A DNA stretch of 41,808 nucleotides from Gammaproteobacteria bacterium (GTDB taxonomy: Bacteria; Pseudomonadota; Gammaproteobacteria; Steroidobacterales; Woeseiaceae): positions 1-41,808 of the forward strand of contig JAACFG010000005.1 in assembly GCA_009937605.1 (NCBI GenBank), read 5' to 3'. How positions within the stretch are numbered: position 1 is the stretch's first letter; every line of letters starts with the position of its first letter. The translations under genes were made by a program, and so were the position numbers. The notes under the pieces are model-generated. The model was not told the origin of the DNA. It was given only the letters and a program-made list of their open reading frames with translations, and did no database searches. Positions 8,816 through 18,041 of the stretch are shown here, piece by piece.

Positions 8816-10272
8816 GCGAAGTCCTCCGGGCAGGCGATGTGCCAGTCGGTCGCCTGCTGGTAGGCATGGGCGCAGCGCAGCAGCGCACTTTCGTCGAAAT
8901 GATGGCCGACCAGTTGTAAGCCGACGGGCAGGTCATTCACGAAACCACAGGGCACGGACATCGCCGGGAAACCACCGAGGTTGGCGCCAATTGTGTAGAT
9001 ATCATTGAGGTACATCGTGATCGGATCGTCGACCTTGTCACCGAGCTTGAATGCGGGCGTCGGCGTGGTCGGTCCGGCGATCAGGTCGACTTTCTCGAAC
9101 GCCTTCTTGAAATCGTCGGCGATCAGGTGTCGCACCTGCTGCGCCTTCAAGTAGTACGCGTCGTAGTACCCTGCTGACAAAACGTAGGTGCCTGTCATGA
9201 TGCGGCGCTTCACTTCGTCGCCGAACCCTTCGCCGCGACTACGGCAATAAAGGTCGAACAAGTCCTCGGCATTTTCTGCGCGATGACCGAAGCGCACGCC
9301 ATCGAAGCGTGACAGGTTCGACGAACACTCAGCCGGCGCAACGACGTAATAGGTCGGCACCGAGTAATCGATGTTCGGCATGTCGACCTCGACGGCCGTC
9401 GCACCGAGGGATTCGATGACCGCGATCGCGTCTTTCACCCGGGCGCCGCAATCGGCATCCAGACCTTCGTCAAAATGCTGGCGAACAATACCGATCTTCA
9501 GTCCCTTGACGGAATCGCCAAGTGCAGCCACGTAATCCGGAACCGGCTCGTCGATGCAGGTCGAATCGCGCTCATCAAAACCCGCCATGACGCCAAGCAA
9601 CCTGGCCGCATCCTCGGCCGAGCGTGTGATTACGCCTGCCTGATCGAGGCTGGATGCGAATGCAATCATGCCGTAGCGAGACACGCGACCATAGGTCGGC
9701 TTGATACCCACCGTTCCTGTCAGCGCCGCAGGCTGGCGAATCGAACCGCCGGTATCGGTGGCCGTAGCGCCCGGTGCGAAACGCGCCGCGACTGCCGCCG
9801 CCGACCCGCCTGACGAGCCGCCGGGTGTACGCTCAAGATCCCACGGGTTGTTTACCGGGCCGAAGTAGCTGGTTTCATTCGACGAGCCCATCGCGAACTC
9901 ATCCATGTTGGCTTTGCCAAGCACGACCGCGCCGGCATCGGCCAGCCGTTCAACGATCGTTGCGTCGTATGGCGAGATGAAGTTGTCGAGCATCTTCGAA
10001 CCGCAGGTCGTCCTGACGTCACGCGTGCAGAAGATATCCTTGTGGATAATCGGCAGGCCGTTCAACGCTCCGGCTTTTCCGGCGGCACGATCGGCGTCGG
10101 CCCTGGCCGCCGCTGCAATCGCCTGTTCCCCCGTAACGGTCAGGAGCGCATTGAGCGTGTCATTGTGCGCGGCAATACGGTCGAGCAAGGACTGGGTCAG
10201 CTCGACAGACGTGTAATCGCCCCTTTCCAGACCGGCTGACAGCTCGGTCATCGTTTTCGTATGCAGGTCCAT
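8812..10272 (-). CDS. gatA: Asp-tRNA(Asn)/Glu-tRNA(Gln) amidotransferase subunit A
   Basis: GatA is the amidase subunit: it releases ammonia from glutamine for the GatB reaction. It has 486 residues. The amidase-signature triad is visible: Lys in IIHKDIF, the cis-Ser region [11 protein letters not shown] and the nucleophile in [11 protein letters not shown]. It ends near [12 protein letters not shown], as usual. GTG (10275) and ATG (10272) lie side by side. I chose the ATG, which overlaps the gatC stop by one base; the GTG would overlap by four. Both give the same protein apart from one residue. It is the second gene of the gatCAB-hslO operon. Confidence 0.98.
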   Translation of the reverse strand: MDLHTKTMTELSAGLERGDYTSVELTQSLLDRIAAHNDTLNALLTVTGEQAIAAAARADADRAAGKAGALNGLPIIHKDIFCTRDVRTTCGSKMLDNFISPYDATIVERLADAGAVVLGKANMDEFAMGSSNETSYFGPVNNPWDLERTPGGSSGGSAAAVAARFAPGATATDTGGSIRQPAALTGTVGIKPTYGRVSRYGMIAFASSLDQAGVITRSAEDAARLLGVMAGFDERDSTCIDEPVPDYVAALGDSVKGLKIGIVRQHFDEGLDADCGARVKDAIAVIESLGATAVEVDMPNIDYSVPTYYVVAPAECSSNLSRFDGVRFGHRAENAEDLFDLYCRSRGEGFGDEVKRRIMTGTYVLSAGYYDAYYLKAQQVRHLIADDFKKAFEKVDLIAGPTTPTPAFKLGDKVDDPITMYLNDIYTIGANLGGFPAMSVPCGFVNDLPVGLQLVGHHFDESALLRCAHAYQQATDWHIACPEDFA

Positions 10273-10559
10273 CACTCGATGACCTTGGGCACAAGATAGA
10301 GCCCGTCCGAGACGGACGCCGCGTTTTCCTGGTAGCGATCCCGATCGTTTGGCTCGGTCACCACATCCGGACGCAGCCGCTGAGCGATATCAAGCGGGTG
10401 CGCCATCGGGATGACGCCGCTCGTATCGGCCTCTGACAGGTGGTCGACGAAATCGACGATTCTCGAGAGTTTTTCGACGCTTTCAGCGTACTCGTCGTCG
10501 CCTAATTTGAGTCGCGCCAGCGTCGCAATCTGCCGGACCTGATCTTTGTCGAGTGACAC
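10272..10559 (-). CDS. gatC: Asp-tRNA(Asn)/Glu-tRNA(Gln) amidotransferase subunit C
   Basis: GatC is the small belt subunit that stabilises the GatA-GatB interface. It has 95 residues, the family size, with the typical opening [17 protein letters not shown] and the closing Pro-rich segment near [10 protein letters not shown]. The start is GTG at 10559, preceded only by a weak CCGGA-like site. It is first in the gatC-gatA-gatB-hslO operon, which is read away from mreB across a 134-base divergent gap. GatCAB in the genome implies indirect Gln- or Asn-tRNA formation; which one depends on whether GlnRS or AsnRS exists elsewhere. Confidence 0.95.
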   Translation of the reverse strand: MSLDKDQVRQIATLARLKLGDDEYAESVEKLSRIVDFVDHLSEADTSGVIPMAHPLDIAQRLRPDVVTEPNDRDRYQENAASVSDGLYLVPKVIE

Positions 10560-10594
10560 GGTGTTTTTCCGGTATTTTCAGTGATATCTGTATC

Positions 10595-10610
10595 GCCCGC
10601 CGCAGCGGGC
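10595..10610. other. GC-rich hairpin in the gatC/mreB divergent region
   Basis: GCCCGC (10595-10600), loop CGCA, GCGGGC (10605-10610): a perfect 6-bp stem with a tetraloop. It would lie in the 5' leader of gatC if transcription starts on the mreB side, or upstream of the mreB promoter on the other strand. There is no U-tract, so it is not a classical terminator. A leader structure or protein site is possible. Confidence 0.4.
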
Positions 10611-10630
10611 ACGCATTATTACACGGCGCC

Positions 10631-10659
10631 TTGTGGAATGTCCTGCGCATTGTTAGATT
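10631..10659 (+). promoter_or_regulatory. Candidate sigma-70 promoter for the mreB operon
   Basis: TTGTGG (10631-10636) and TAGATT (10654-10659) are separated by 17 bases and sit 35 bases ahead of the mreB ATG. They match the consensus at three and four of six positions. Position and spacing are good, sequence match is moderate. Confidence 0.35.
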
Positions 10660-10669
10660 ACGCCGTTAA

Positions 10670-11737
<1,068 letters not shown>

Positions 11738-11758
11738 GCGACCAGTTCGGGGATAACG

Positions 11759-12625
11759 ATGGTCGCGTCCCGGGGAAATGACTCGAATCCAGCCCGCATC
11801 CCGGCGCTGGGTCTTAGATTCCTTGCCCTTGTCTTCGTCAGTATCCTGCTGATGTACCTCGATCACCGCGAGAACCATCTCGACGGTATTCGCCGTGGTA
11901 TAGGCGCCGCCGTGTACCCTCTGCGCCTCGCTGTGGATGCACCCGTACGTCTCTGGGGATGGCTTGGCGACTCAACGACCTCGCGCAATGAACTCGAACT
12001 CGAACTGGGCCGCCTGCACGCCGAGCGCCTGTTGACCAACGCTCGACTGCAGCGACTGACAGCGCTCGAAGCTGAGAACGCCAGGCTGCGTGCGCTGCTG
12101 GACGCCCGCTCACGCGTTCGCGATGAAGTCCGTGTTGCGGAAATCATGGCGGTTAACGCCAACCCCTACGAACACAACCTGGTCATCGACATCGGCAGCC
12201 GGGATGGTGTCTACGATGGCCAGGCAATCGTTGATGCCGACGGCGTCGTCGGGCAGGTGATCGAAACCGGCGTAATGACAGCGCAAGCCGTGCTCATCAG
12301 CGACGCCGACCACGCGCTGCCCGTCGAGGTGAATCGTAATGGCCTGCGGACGATCGCCGTGGGGACCGGCGAAATCGACCAACTCGATCTCCCATTCCTG
12401 CCGAACAACGCGGATATTCGCGCCGGCGACCTCCTGGTTACATCGGGCCTGGGCGGCGCGTTTCCGGCCGGCTACCCGGTTGCGGTCGTCAACTCGGTAA
12501 CACGTATTCCGCAAGAACCCTTTGCCGATGTGACGGCGACTCCTTCCGCCGCGCTCGATCAGGTTCGGGAAGTGATGCTCATCTGGTCCAGGCCAACGGT
12601 TGTTCGGGAGGAAGCCGATGAGTAG
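11759..12625 (+). CDS. mreC: Rod-shape-determining protein MreC
   Basis: MreC is a bitopic inner-membrane protein whose periplasmic domain binds and activates PBP2. It has 288 residues: a short basic cytoplasmic tail, one membrane helix (about 21-39, LGLRFLALVFVSILLMYLD), a coiled coil (roughly residues 75-120, rich in Leu, Glu and Arg), then the beta-rich MreC domain with NPYEHNLVIDIGSRDGVYDG and the DLLVTSGLGGAFPAGYPV signature. The ATG has a GGGGA site five to six bases upstream. Its stop overlaps the mreD start by eight bases. Confidence 0.96.
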   Translation: MVASRGNDSNPARIPALGLRFLALVFVSILLMYLDHRENHLDGIRRGIGAAVYPLRLAVDAPVRLWGWLGDSTTSRNELELELGRLHAERLLTNARLQRLTALEAENARLRALLDARSRVRDEVRVAEIMAVNANPYEHNLVIDIGSRDGVYDGQAIVDADGVVGQVIETGVMTAQAVLISDADHALPVEVNRNGLRTIAVGTGEIDQLDLPFLPNNADIRAGDLLVTSGLGGAFPAGYPVAVVNSVTRIPQEPFADVTATPSAALDQVREVMLIWSRPTVVREEADE

Positions 12626-13109
12626 GGATCGCACATCCCGCCGCTTGCCCGTCATCATCACGCTCGTGGTGGGCCTGATGCTCACGATCATGCCGCTGCC
12701 AGAGTCAATCAGGGCATTCCGCCCCGACTGGCTGGCGTTGCTCATGATTTTCTGGGCAATGCAGCTGCCGCGCACCTGGAGTGTCGGCTCCGCCTGGGTC
12801 GTGGGCATCGTACTTGACGTGTCTTACGGCACGCTGCTTGGCCAGCATGCGCTGGCACTGTGCTTTATCGTTTTCATAACCGTACGCTTTCACCTGCTTA
12901 TGCGCGTGTTCCCGTTGTCACAATTGTCGGCAACGGTTTTCGCTTTGCTGGCGATCTACCAGTTCCTGCTGTTCTGGATTAACGGAGTCGCAGGCGTCGT
13001 GGCGCCGGCGACCGCGTACTGGGGGCCCGTCATTACGGGCACGCTGCTTTGGCCGTTCCTGTTCATGTTCCTGTCGGGAGTGCGATACCGGGCGAGTTCG
13101 GGAGGCTAG
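12618..13109 (+). CDS. mreD: Rod-shape-determining protein MreD
   Basis: MreD is a small polytopic inner-membrane partner of MreC and RodA/PBP2. It has 163 residues with about five hydrophobic segments, starting LPVIITLVVGLMLTIMPLP and followed by the family motif FRPDWLALLMIFWAMQLP. I chose the ATG at 12618, which has GGAGG six bases upstream inside the mreC 3' end; the longer frame opened by TTG at 12600 is unnecessary. It overlaps mreC by eight bases. The GGAGG close to its own stop serves the following minicistron. Confidence 0.93.
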   Translation: MSRDRTSRRLPVIITLVVGLMLTIMPLPESIRAFRPDWLALLMIFWAMQLPRTWSVGSAWVVGIVLDVSYGTLLGQHALALCFIVFITVRFHLLMRVFPLSQLSATVFALLAIYQFLLFWINGVAGVVAPATAYWGPVITGTLLWPFLFMFLSGVRYRASSGG

Positions 13110-13135
13110 CCATGGTTTCAGCGACGTCCAAATGA
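13101..13135 (+). promoter_or_regulatory. Seven-codon minicistron with strong RBS leading into mrdA
   Basis: GGAGG (13101-13105), inside the last codons of mreD, lies six bases ahead of an ATG at 13112. That ATG opens the frame MVSATSK and stops at TGA 13133-13135. The TGA overlaps the mrdA ATG (13132) in an ATGA arrangement, while mrdA itself has no Shine-Dalgarno in the 20 bases before its start. The layout predicts that ribosomes load at the minicistron and reinitiate at mrdA. This is seen directly in the sequence; the coupling is inferred. Confidence 0.6.
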
Positions 13136-15030
13136 GCGCACTTCTTTCCCCGATCAAAGATATCCATTCGGAGCGCCGCCTGTTCATTGCCCGCGTGGTT
13201 CTCTCGATTGTCGTGTCATTGCTGCTAATGGGCACGGTCGTCGCAAGACTCGTACAGCTGCAGGTCGTCGATCACGAGCTGTTCGCGGAGAAGTCGCAGG
13301 GCAACCGCGTGCGTATTGAACCCGTGCCGCCAATTCGTGGCCTCGTCTTCGACCGCAAGGGCCGGGTTATCGCCCAGAATATCCCCGCCTACCAGCTCGA
13401 ACTGATTCCGGAGCAGGTTTCGGATATCGATGACACGCTGAATCGGCTGGCTGCCATCAACCTGATCGAGTTCGAGGAAATCGAGCGCTTCAAGGAGCTG
13501 AGTCGCAGCGGTCCACGATTCAAGCCCGTCACCCTCAAGTTCCGGCTGAGCGACGAGGAGATCGCCAATTTCGCGATCCAGCGCCCCCGTTTCCCGGGCG
13601 TCGATTTTCGGCCGAGACTTGTGCGTCACTATCCGAGTGGCACGTCCGTGGCTCATGCGGTCGGCTATGTTGGCGCCTTGAGTACCAACGACCTGCAGCG
13701 CCTCGACTCGGCGGCCTATGCGGGCACGTCGCACACAGGCAAGACCGGCGTAGAAAGTAGCTACGAGTCAGACCTGCATGGCGATGCGGGCTACCGGCAC
13801 CTGGTCGCCAATGCCAGGGGGCGCCGGGTCCCGAGTGGCACCAGTGAGTTGCTCGATACGCTGCCCGACGATCTGACACCAGCGCCGGGCGAAAACGTCT
13901 ATCTCAGCATCGATCTTGACCTGCAGATGATCGCAACCAAGGCGCTCGAAGGCCGACGCGGCGCGCTTGTCGCGATCGACCCCTGGACCGGCGAGATTCT
14001 CGCGCTGGTCAGCGCACCGTCGTTCGACCCGAACCTGTTTGCGGCTGGCATGTCGACGCAACAATACCGTGAGCTGCGGGACAACCCCGATCGCCCACTA
14101 TTCAATCGCGCCGTGCGCGGCACTTATCCACCAGGCTCAACGATCAAGCCGATGCTGGCGCTTGCGGCACTCGAGACCGGGGCAACGAACCTGACGCGCA
14201 AGACCCTGTGCCGGGGCTATTTCCAGTTGCCCGGCGACGATCATCGCTACCGCGACTGGAAGCCCGAGGGCCATGGCCCGGTCGACCTGCACGATGCGAT
14301 CGCGCAGTCCTGCGACGTGTACTTCTACGAGATCAGTCGCGACGTTGGCATCGACGCGATGCACGACTACCTGGACCGATTCGGGCTGGGCACCAAGACG
14401 GGCATTGATCTCGACAGCGAAAGCTCGGGCCTGGTGCCATCAAAGGAGTGGAAGCGCTCGGCGTTCCGTGATCGCGACGACCAGCGCTGGTATCACGGCG
14501 AGACGGTTATCGCCTCCATTGGCCAGGGCTACATGCTTGCCTCGCCTTTGCAGCTGGCGTCTGCCGCGGCCGCTTTGGCCACACGCGGCCAACGCTATCG
14601 CCCGCATATCGTCGCCGCAATTGAAAATGCCCTGACGAACGAAAGTCGCATCATCGCCCCCGAACGCCTGCCAGATGTGGAAATCAGCAATGAGTTCTAC
14701 TGGTCGACCGTAGTTGGTGCGATGCATGACGTCATGCAAGGACCGCGTGGCACGGCACGCGCCGTCGGGACAGGTGCGCCGTACGAAATGGCCGGTAAAA
14801 GTGGAACGGCCCAGGTTGTGTCAATCGCCCAGGACGAAGAGTACGACGATGCCGAGCTCGAAGAAAGGCAGCGCGACCACGCATTATTCATCTCATTTGC
14901 ACCGTACGACAATCCACGCATAGCGGTCGCGCTCATCGTCGAAAATGGCGAGAGTGGTAGCGGCGTCGCGGCGCCGATTGCCAGGTCCATCATGGATGCT
15001 TACCTCGGGTTCGGTGACGATGCGTCTTAG
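13132..15030 (+). CDS. mrdA: Penicillin-binding protein 2, elongasome transpeptidase
   Basis: PBP2 is the class B transpeptidase that cross-links peptidoglycan during lateral growth, paired with RodA and activated by MreC. It has 632 residues, with a membrane anchor at about 20-42 (FIARVVLSIVVSLLLMG) and the pedestal motif PPIRGLVFDRKGRVIAQN. The transpeptidase motifs are STIK (nucleophile Ser336), SCD in IAQSCDVYFYE, and KSGTAQ. The N-terminal segment SPIKDIHSERRLF aligns in length with other PBP2 proteins, supporting the ATG at 13132 although it lacks its own ribosome site. It overlaps rodA by 11 bases. It is the target of mecillinam in Escherichia coli. Confidence 0.98.
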   Translation: MSALLSPIKDIHSERRLFIARVVLSIVVSLLLMGTVVARLVQLQVVDHELFAEKSQGNRVRIEPVPPIRGLVFDRKGRVIAQNIPAYQLELIPEQVSDIDDTLNRLAAINLIEFEEIERFKELSRSGPRFKPVTLKFRLSDEEIANFAIQRPRFPGVDFRPRLVRHYPSGTSVAHAVGYVGALSTNDLQRLDSAAYAGTSHTGKTGVESSYESDLHGDAGYRHLVANARGRRVPSGTSELLDTLPDDLTPAPGENVYLSIDLDLQMIATKALEGRRGALVAIDPWTGEILALVSAPSFDPNLFAAGMSTQQYRELRDNPDRPLFNRAVRGTYPPGSTIKPMLALAALETGATNLTRKTLCRGYFQLPGDDHRYRDWKPEGHGPVDLHDAIAQSCDVYFYEISRDVGIDAMHDYLDRFGLGTKTGIDLDSESSGLVPSKEWKRSAFRDRDDQRWYHGETVIASIGQGYMLASPLQLASAAAALATRGQRYRPHIVAAIENALTNESRIIAPERLPDVEISNEFYWSTVVGAMHDVMQGPRGTARAVGTGAPYEMAGKSGTAQVVSIAQDEEYDDAELEERQRDHALFISFAPYDNPRIAVALIVENGESGSGVAAPIARSIMDAYLGFGDDAS

Positions 15031-16159
15031 CGATACACAACGACTGCTAATGCCCAAGGCCGCGCCATTGTCGGACTTCGGACTGATCATGCGTCGCCTG
15101 CACATTGACGGACCTTTACTGGTTGCACTGCTGCTCATCTGCTGTTTCGGCCTGTTCGTACTCTACAGCGCCGTTGGCGAAAGTAACCGCCTGCTGATGA
15201 ACCAGGTTGTTCGCCTCGGCGTCGCGTTCGTCGCCATGCTAATCGTGGCGCAGCTGCCTCCCGATTTCCTCCGGCGATGGACGCCGTGGGGCTATTTCGC
15301 CGGTCTTCTGCTGCTGATTCTCGTCCTGACCAAAGGTGACGTTGGCCAGGGTGCGCGGCGCTGGCTCGATCTTGGTATTCGTTTCCAGCCCTCTGAGGCG
15401 ATGAAGCTCGGCGTACCGATGATGACTGCCTGGTACCTGCACGACCGGCAGATCCCGCCCAGGCTAGGACACCTCGCAATCATTGCCGTCATGATCGCGG
15501 TACCAACCCTGCTGATTGCGAAACAGCCCGACCTCGGTACGTCGTTGCTCATCGCCGCCTCGGGCGTAATCGTTATCGTGCTCGCCGGTATGTCGTTCCG
15601 GCTCATGCTTGGCCTCGGCGTACTGGCCGTACCCGGCGCGATGCTGCTCTGGACTTTCATGCAGGACTACCAAAAACAGCGCGTGCTGACGCTGCTCAAT
15701 CCGGACAGCGACCCGCTCGGCGCCGGCTACAACATCATCCAGTCGAAGATCGCGATCGGCTCGGGCGGCCTGTTCGGCAAGGGTTGGACCAACGGTTCGC
15801 AAGCCCAGCTCGAGTTTCTTCCCGAACGTGATACCGATTTTATTTTCGCTGTTCTCGGTGAAGAATTTGGACTATTCGGTGTGCTGACCCTCCTGGTTCT
15901 GTATCTGTTCGTCGTCGGCCGAGGGCTTTACATCGCCACACAGGCGCATGACACCTACTCTCGCCTGCTCGCGGGCTCGATAAGTCTCACGTTCATGGTT
16001 TATGTGTTCGTGAACACGGCCATGGTCACGGGTCTTGTGCCCGTCGTTGGTGTCCCATTACCCCTCGTGTCCTTCGGCGGCACCTCGATGGTGACGCTGA
16101 TGGCTGGTTTCGGTATTCTGATGTCTATCCATTCGCACCGTAAATTGTTGCCGCATTAA
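15020..16159 (+). CDS. rodA: Peptidoglycan glycosyltransferase RodA (SEDS)
   Basis: RodA polymerises lipid II into glycan strands for the elongasome. It has 379 residues and about ten membrane helices. The SEDS signature is present: PERDTDFIFAVLGEEFG with the essential Asp of TDFIF, and near the C-terminus NTAMVTGLVPVVGVPLPLV followed by SFGGTSM. I chose the ATG at 15020, which overlaps the end of mrdA by 11 bases; a longer frame opens at 14945 but adds 25 residues of mrdA shadow. The stop TAA shares a base with the mltB ATG (TAATG). Confidence 0.97.
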   Translation: MRLSDTQRLLMPKAAPLSDFGLIMRRLHIDGPLLVALLLICCFGLFVLYSAVGESNRLLMNQVVRLGVAFVAMLIVAQLPPDFLRRWTPWGYFAGLLLLILVLTKGDVGQGARRWLDLGIRFQPSEAMKLGVPMMTAWYLHDRQIPPRLGHLAIIAVMIAVPTLLIAKQPDLGTSLLIAASGVIVIVLAGMSFRLMLGLGVLAVPGAMLLWTFMQDYQKQRVLTLLNPDSDPLGAGYNIIQSKIAIGSGGLFGKGWTNGSQAQLEFLPERDTDFIFAVLGEEFGLFGVLTLLVLYLFVVGRGLYIATQAHDTYSRLLAGSISLTFMVYVFVNTAMVTGLVPVVGVPLPLVSFGGTSMVTLMAGFGILMSIHSHRKLLPH

Positions 16160-17169
16160 TGAAAAAACACCTTCTCGCCGTCGCGGCAATCTTCGCTCTC
16201 TCCGTTTCCTGCTCCAATGCGGCCGACAAGACCTTCGTCGACATCACACAACCCAACGTGGTCGCCTTTATCGATGAGATGGTCTCTTCGCAGGGCTTTG
16301 ACCGCGATGCCCTCTCCGGCGTGCTCGCCAAAGCGGAAATCAAGCCGGTAATTATCGAGAAGATATCCACACCAGCCGAACGCAAGCTGAGCTGGGGCGA
16401 ATATCGCAAGATCTTCATTACAAAGGAGCGCATCGCTGCTGGCACGACGTTCTGGCTCGAAAATCGCGAGATGCTCGAGCGCATTCAAAAAGAGTCCGGT
16501 GTCTCGATTGAGATGATCGTCGGTATCATCGGCGTAGAAACCTACTACGGTCGTATTACGGGCAGGGATCGCGTTCTCGATGCGCTCGCGACGCTCGCGT
16601 TCGACTATCCGCCACGGTCGAAGTTTTTCCGTAACGAACTGATGCAATTCCTGATTCTCGCGCGGGAAGAAGAAATTGATCCGGCCGTACCGCAAGGTTC
16701 GTATGCCGGCGCAATGGGCCGACCCCAATTCATGCCGTCGAGTTTTCGCGCCTACGCGGTCGACGCATCCGGCGATGGCAAGCGCGACATCTGGAACAAC
16801 TGGGCGGATGTGGCGGGCAGCGTCGCCAACTACTTCGTCGAACACGGCTGGCGAAGCGACGAGGAAGTCGTTGCACAAGCATCGATGAGTAGTCGCTGGG
16901 AAGGGCCTGTTCCCGAGCCAAAGAACAAACTGAGCGCAAACGGCACGGTTGCATCGCTGAGTGAGAAAGGTGTCGTGTTCGCGACAAATCTTCCTGCCGA
17001 CGCCAAGGCCGAATTGCTGAGTTATGAAGGGGATGATGGAAAGGAGCTGTGGGTTGGCTTTCACAACTTCTTCGTCATAACCAAGTACAACCGCAGTGCC
17101 ATGTACGGGCTGGCTGCATACCAACTCGGTCAGGAAATCGCCAGCAAGGTCGCCGCCGATGCGGGCTAG
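16159..17169 (+). CDS. mltB: Lytic murein transglycosylase B
   Basis: MltB cleaves the MurNAc-GlcNAc bond with formation of 1,6-anhydroMurNAc, opening glycan strands for growth and feeding recycling. It has 336 residues. The catalytic Glu is E127 in GIIGVETYYGR, followed by the family block YAGAMGRPQFMPSSF and DGKRDIWNNWADVAGSVANY. The N-terminus MKKHLLAVAAIFALSVSCS has a Cys at residue 18, but the lipobox is poor (SVSC), so membrane anchoring as a lipoprotein is uncertain and cleavage after SNA is possible. It sits between rodA and rlpA, as in Pseudomonas, overlapping both. Confidence 0.95.
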   Translation: MKKHLLAVAAIFALSVSCSNAADKTFVDITQPNVVAFIDEMVSSQGFDRDALSGVLAKAEIKPVIIEKISTPAERKLSWGEYRKIFITKERIAAGTTFWLENREMLERIQKESGVSIEMIVGIIGVETYYGRITGRDRVLDALATLAFDYPPRSKFFRNELMQFLILAREEEIDPAVPQGSYAGAMGRPQFMPSSFRAYAVDASGDGKRDIWNNWADVAGSVANYFVEHGWRSDEEVVAQASMSSRWEGPVPEPKNKLSANGTVASLSEKGVVFATNLPADAKAELLSYEGDDGKELWVGFHNFFVITKYNRSAMYGLAAYQLGQEIASKVAADAG

Positions 17170-17992
17170 GTTGCCGTTACTGGCAATCGTCATGTTGGGC
17201 ATACTCGCTGTCGCCAGCTGTGGCGGCCACAAGACCAAAGATGACGGGCCGCCCGGGAGCACACGTATACCCGATTTGCCCGATGATGCGGTTCCTCGTC
17301 CGGAGGCGCGCAGCAAGTACGGCAACGGCCCCGTCTACGAGGTCTTTGGAAAACGCTACACGGTGATGCCATCGGGTTCCGGTTACCAGGAGCGTGGCGT
17401 TGCCTCCTGGTATGGCAAGAAGTTCCACGGCAACCTGACCTCTAACCGCGAAGTCTACGATATGTACGCAATGACCGCCGCGCACAAGACATTGCCATTG
17501 CCAACTTACGTACGCGTGCGCAACTTGAGCAACAACAAATCGATCGTTGTGCGCGTCAACGACCGCGGCCCGTTCGTGCATAACCGGATTATCGACCTGT
17601 CGTATGCAGCAGCGATCAAGCTCGACATGATTACGGACGGTACGAGCCTGGTTGAAGTAACGGCCATCAGCTTTGACCCGCCGCAGGGTGATCGCCCTGT
17701 TCGGGTTAGCTCACCCGCATCAGCAAGCAACGGGTCCACGCAGCCTGTGGACACGTCCAACCAGATCTATGTGCAGGTCGGCGCTTTTGGCGATCGCTCC
17801 AACGCCGAGCGTCGCCTGGGCGAGCTTTCGCTCGCCGGGATAGACGATGCATTCATCCATGAAGACCCCTCAAGCGACCGGGTACTCTATCGAGTCCGCA
17901 TCGGCCCGGTCGCCGACGTCATGCAGTACGACGTCATCGTCGACGACCTCGCCGCCATGGGAATCACCGACCCGTACCTTATTAGTGAATAG
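17159..17992 (+). CDS. rlpA: Septal-ring/SPOR lipoprotein RlpA
   Basis: RlpA is an outer-membrane lipoprotein; in Pseudomonas it is a lytic transglycosylase acting on denuded glycans. It has 277 residues from the ATG at 17159, which has AAGG nine bases upstream. The signal peptide ends in the lipobox VASC. The double-psi beta-barrel contains GVASWYGKKFHGNLTSN, AAHKTLPLPTYVRV and RVNDRGPFVHNRIIDLS, with the catalytic His and Asp of the family. A SPOR domain for denuded peptidoglycan starts at QIYVQVGAFGDRSNA and reaches the C-terminus. It overlaps mltB by 11 bases. Confidence 0.96.
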   Translation: MRARLPLLAIVMLGILAVASCGGHKTKDDGPPGSTRIPDLPDDAVPRPEARSKYGNGPVYEVFGKRYTVMPSGSGYQERGVASWYGKKFHGNLTSNREVYDMYAMTAAHKTLPLPTYVRVRNLSNNKSIVVRVNDRGPFVHNRIIDLSYAAAIKLDMITDGTSLVEVTAISFDPPQGDRPVRVSSPASASNGSTQPVDTSNQIYVQVGAFGDRSNAERRLGELSLAGIDDAFIHEDPSSDRVLYRVRIGPVADVMQYDVIVDDLAAMGITDPYLISE

Positions 17993-17993
17993 C

Positions 17994-18008
17994 CGCGTAC
18001 AATACGCG
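17994..18008. other. Perfect 6-bp hairpin between rlpA and dacA
   Basis: CGCGTA, loop CAA, TACGCG. It starts two bases after the rlpA stop in the only sizeable gap (49 bases) of the distal elongasome operon. No U-tract follows. It may be an mRNA-stability or processing element that sets dacA expression apart. The embedded TACAAT also resembles a -10 box, without a good -35. Confidence 0.4.
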
Positions 18009-18041
18009 CCCAATCTCTCCACCACATTGTTCAGAGCCCAC

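Noticed and set aside
14945-15019. N-terminal extension of rodA
   Set aside because: It reads the mrdA C-terminus in another frame; the ATG at 15020 fits RodA length.
16156-17325. A 389-codon minus-strand frame
   Set aside because: Antisense to mltB and rlpA, both of which have complete catalytic motifs in the plus frame.
17847-18041. N-terminal extension of dacA
   Set aside because: The 65 extra residues are an out-of-frame copy of the rlpA 3' end and would bury the signal peptide.
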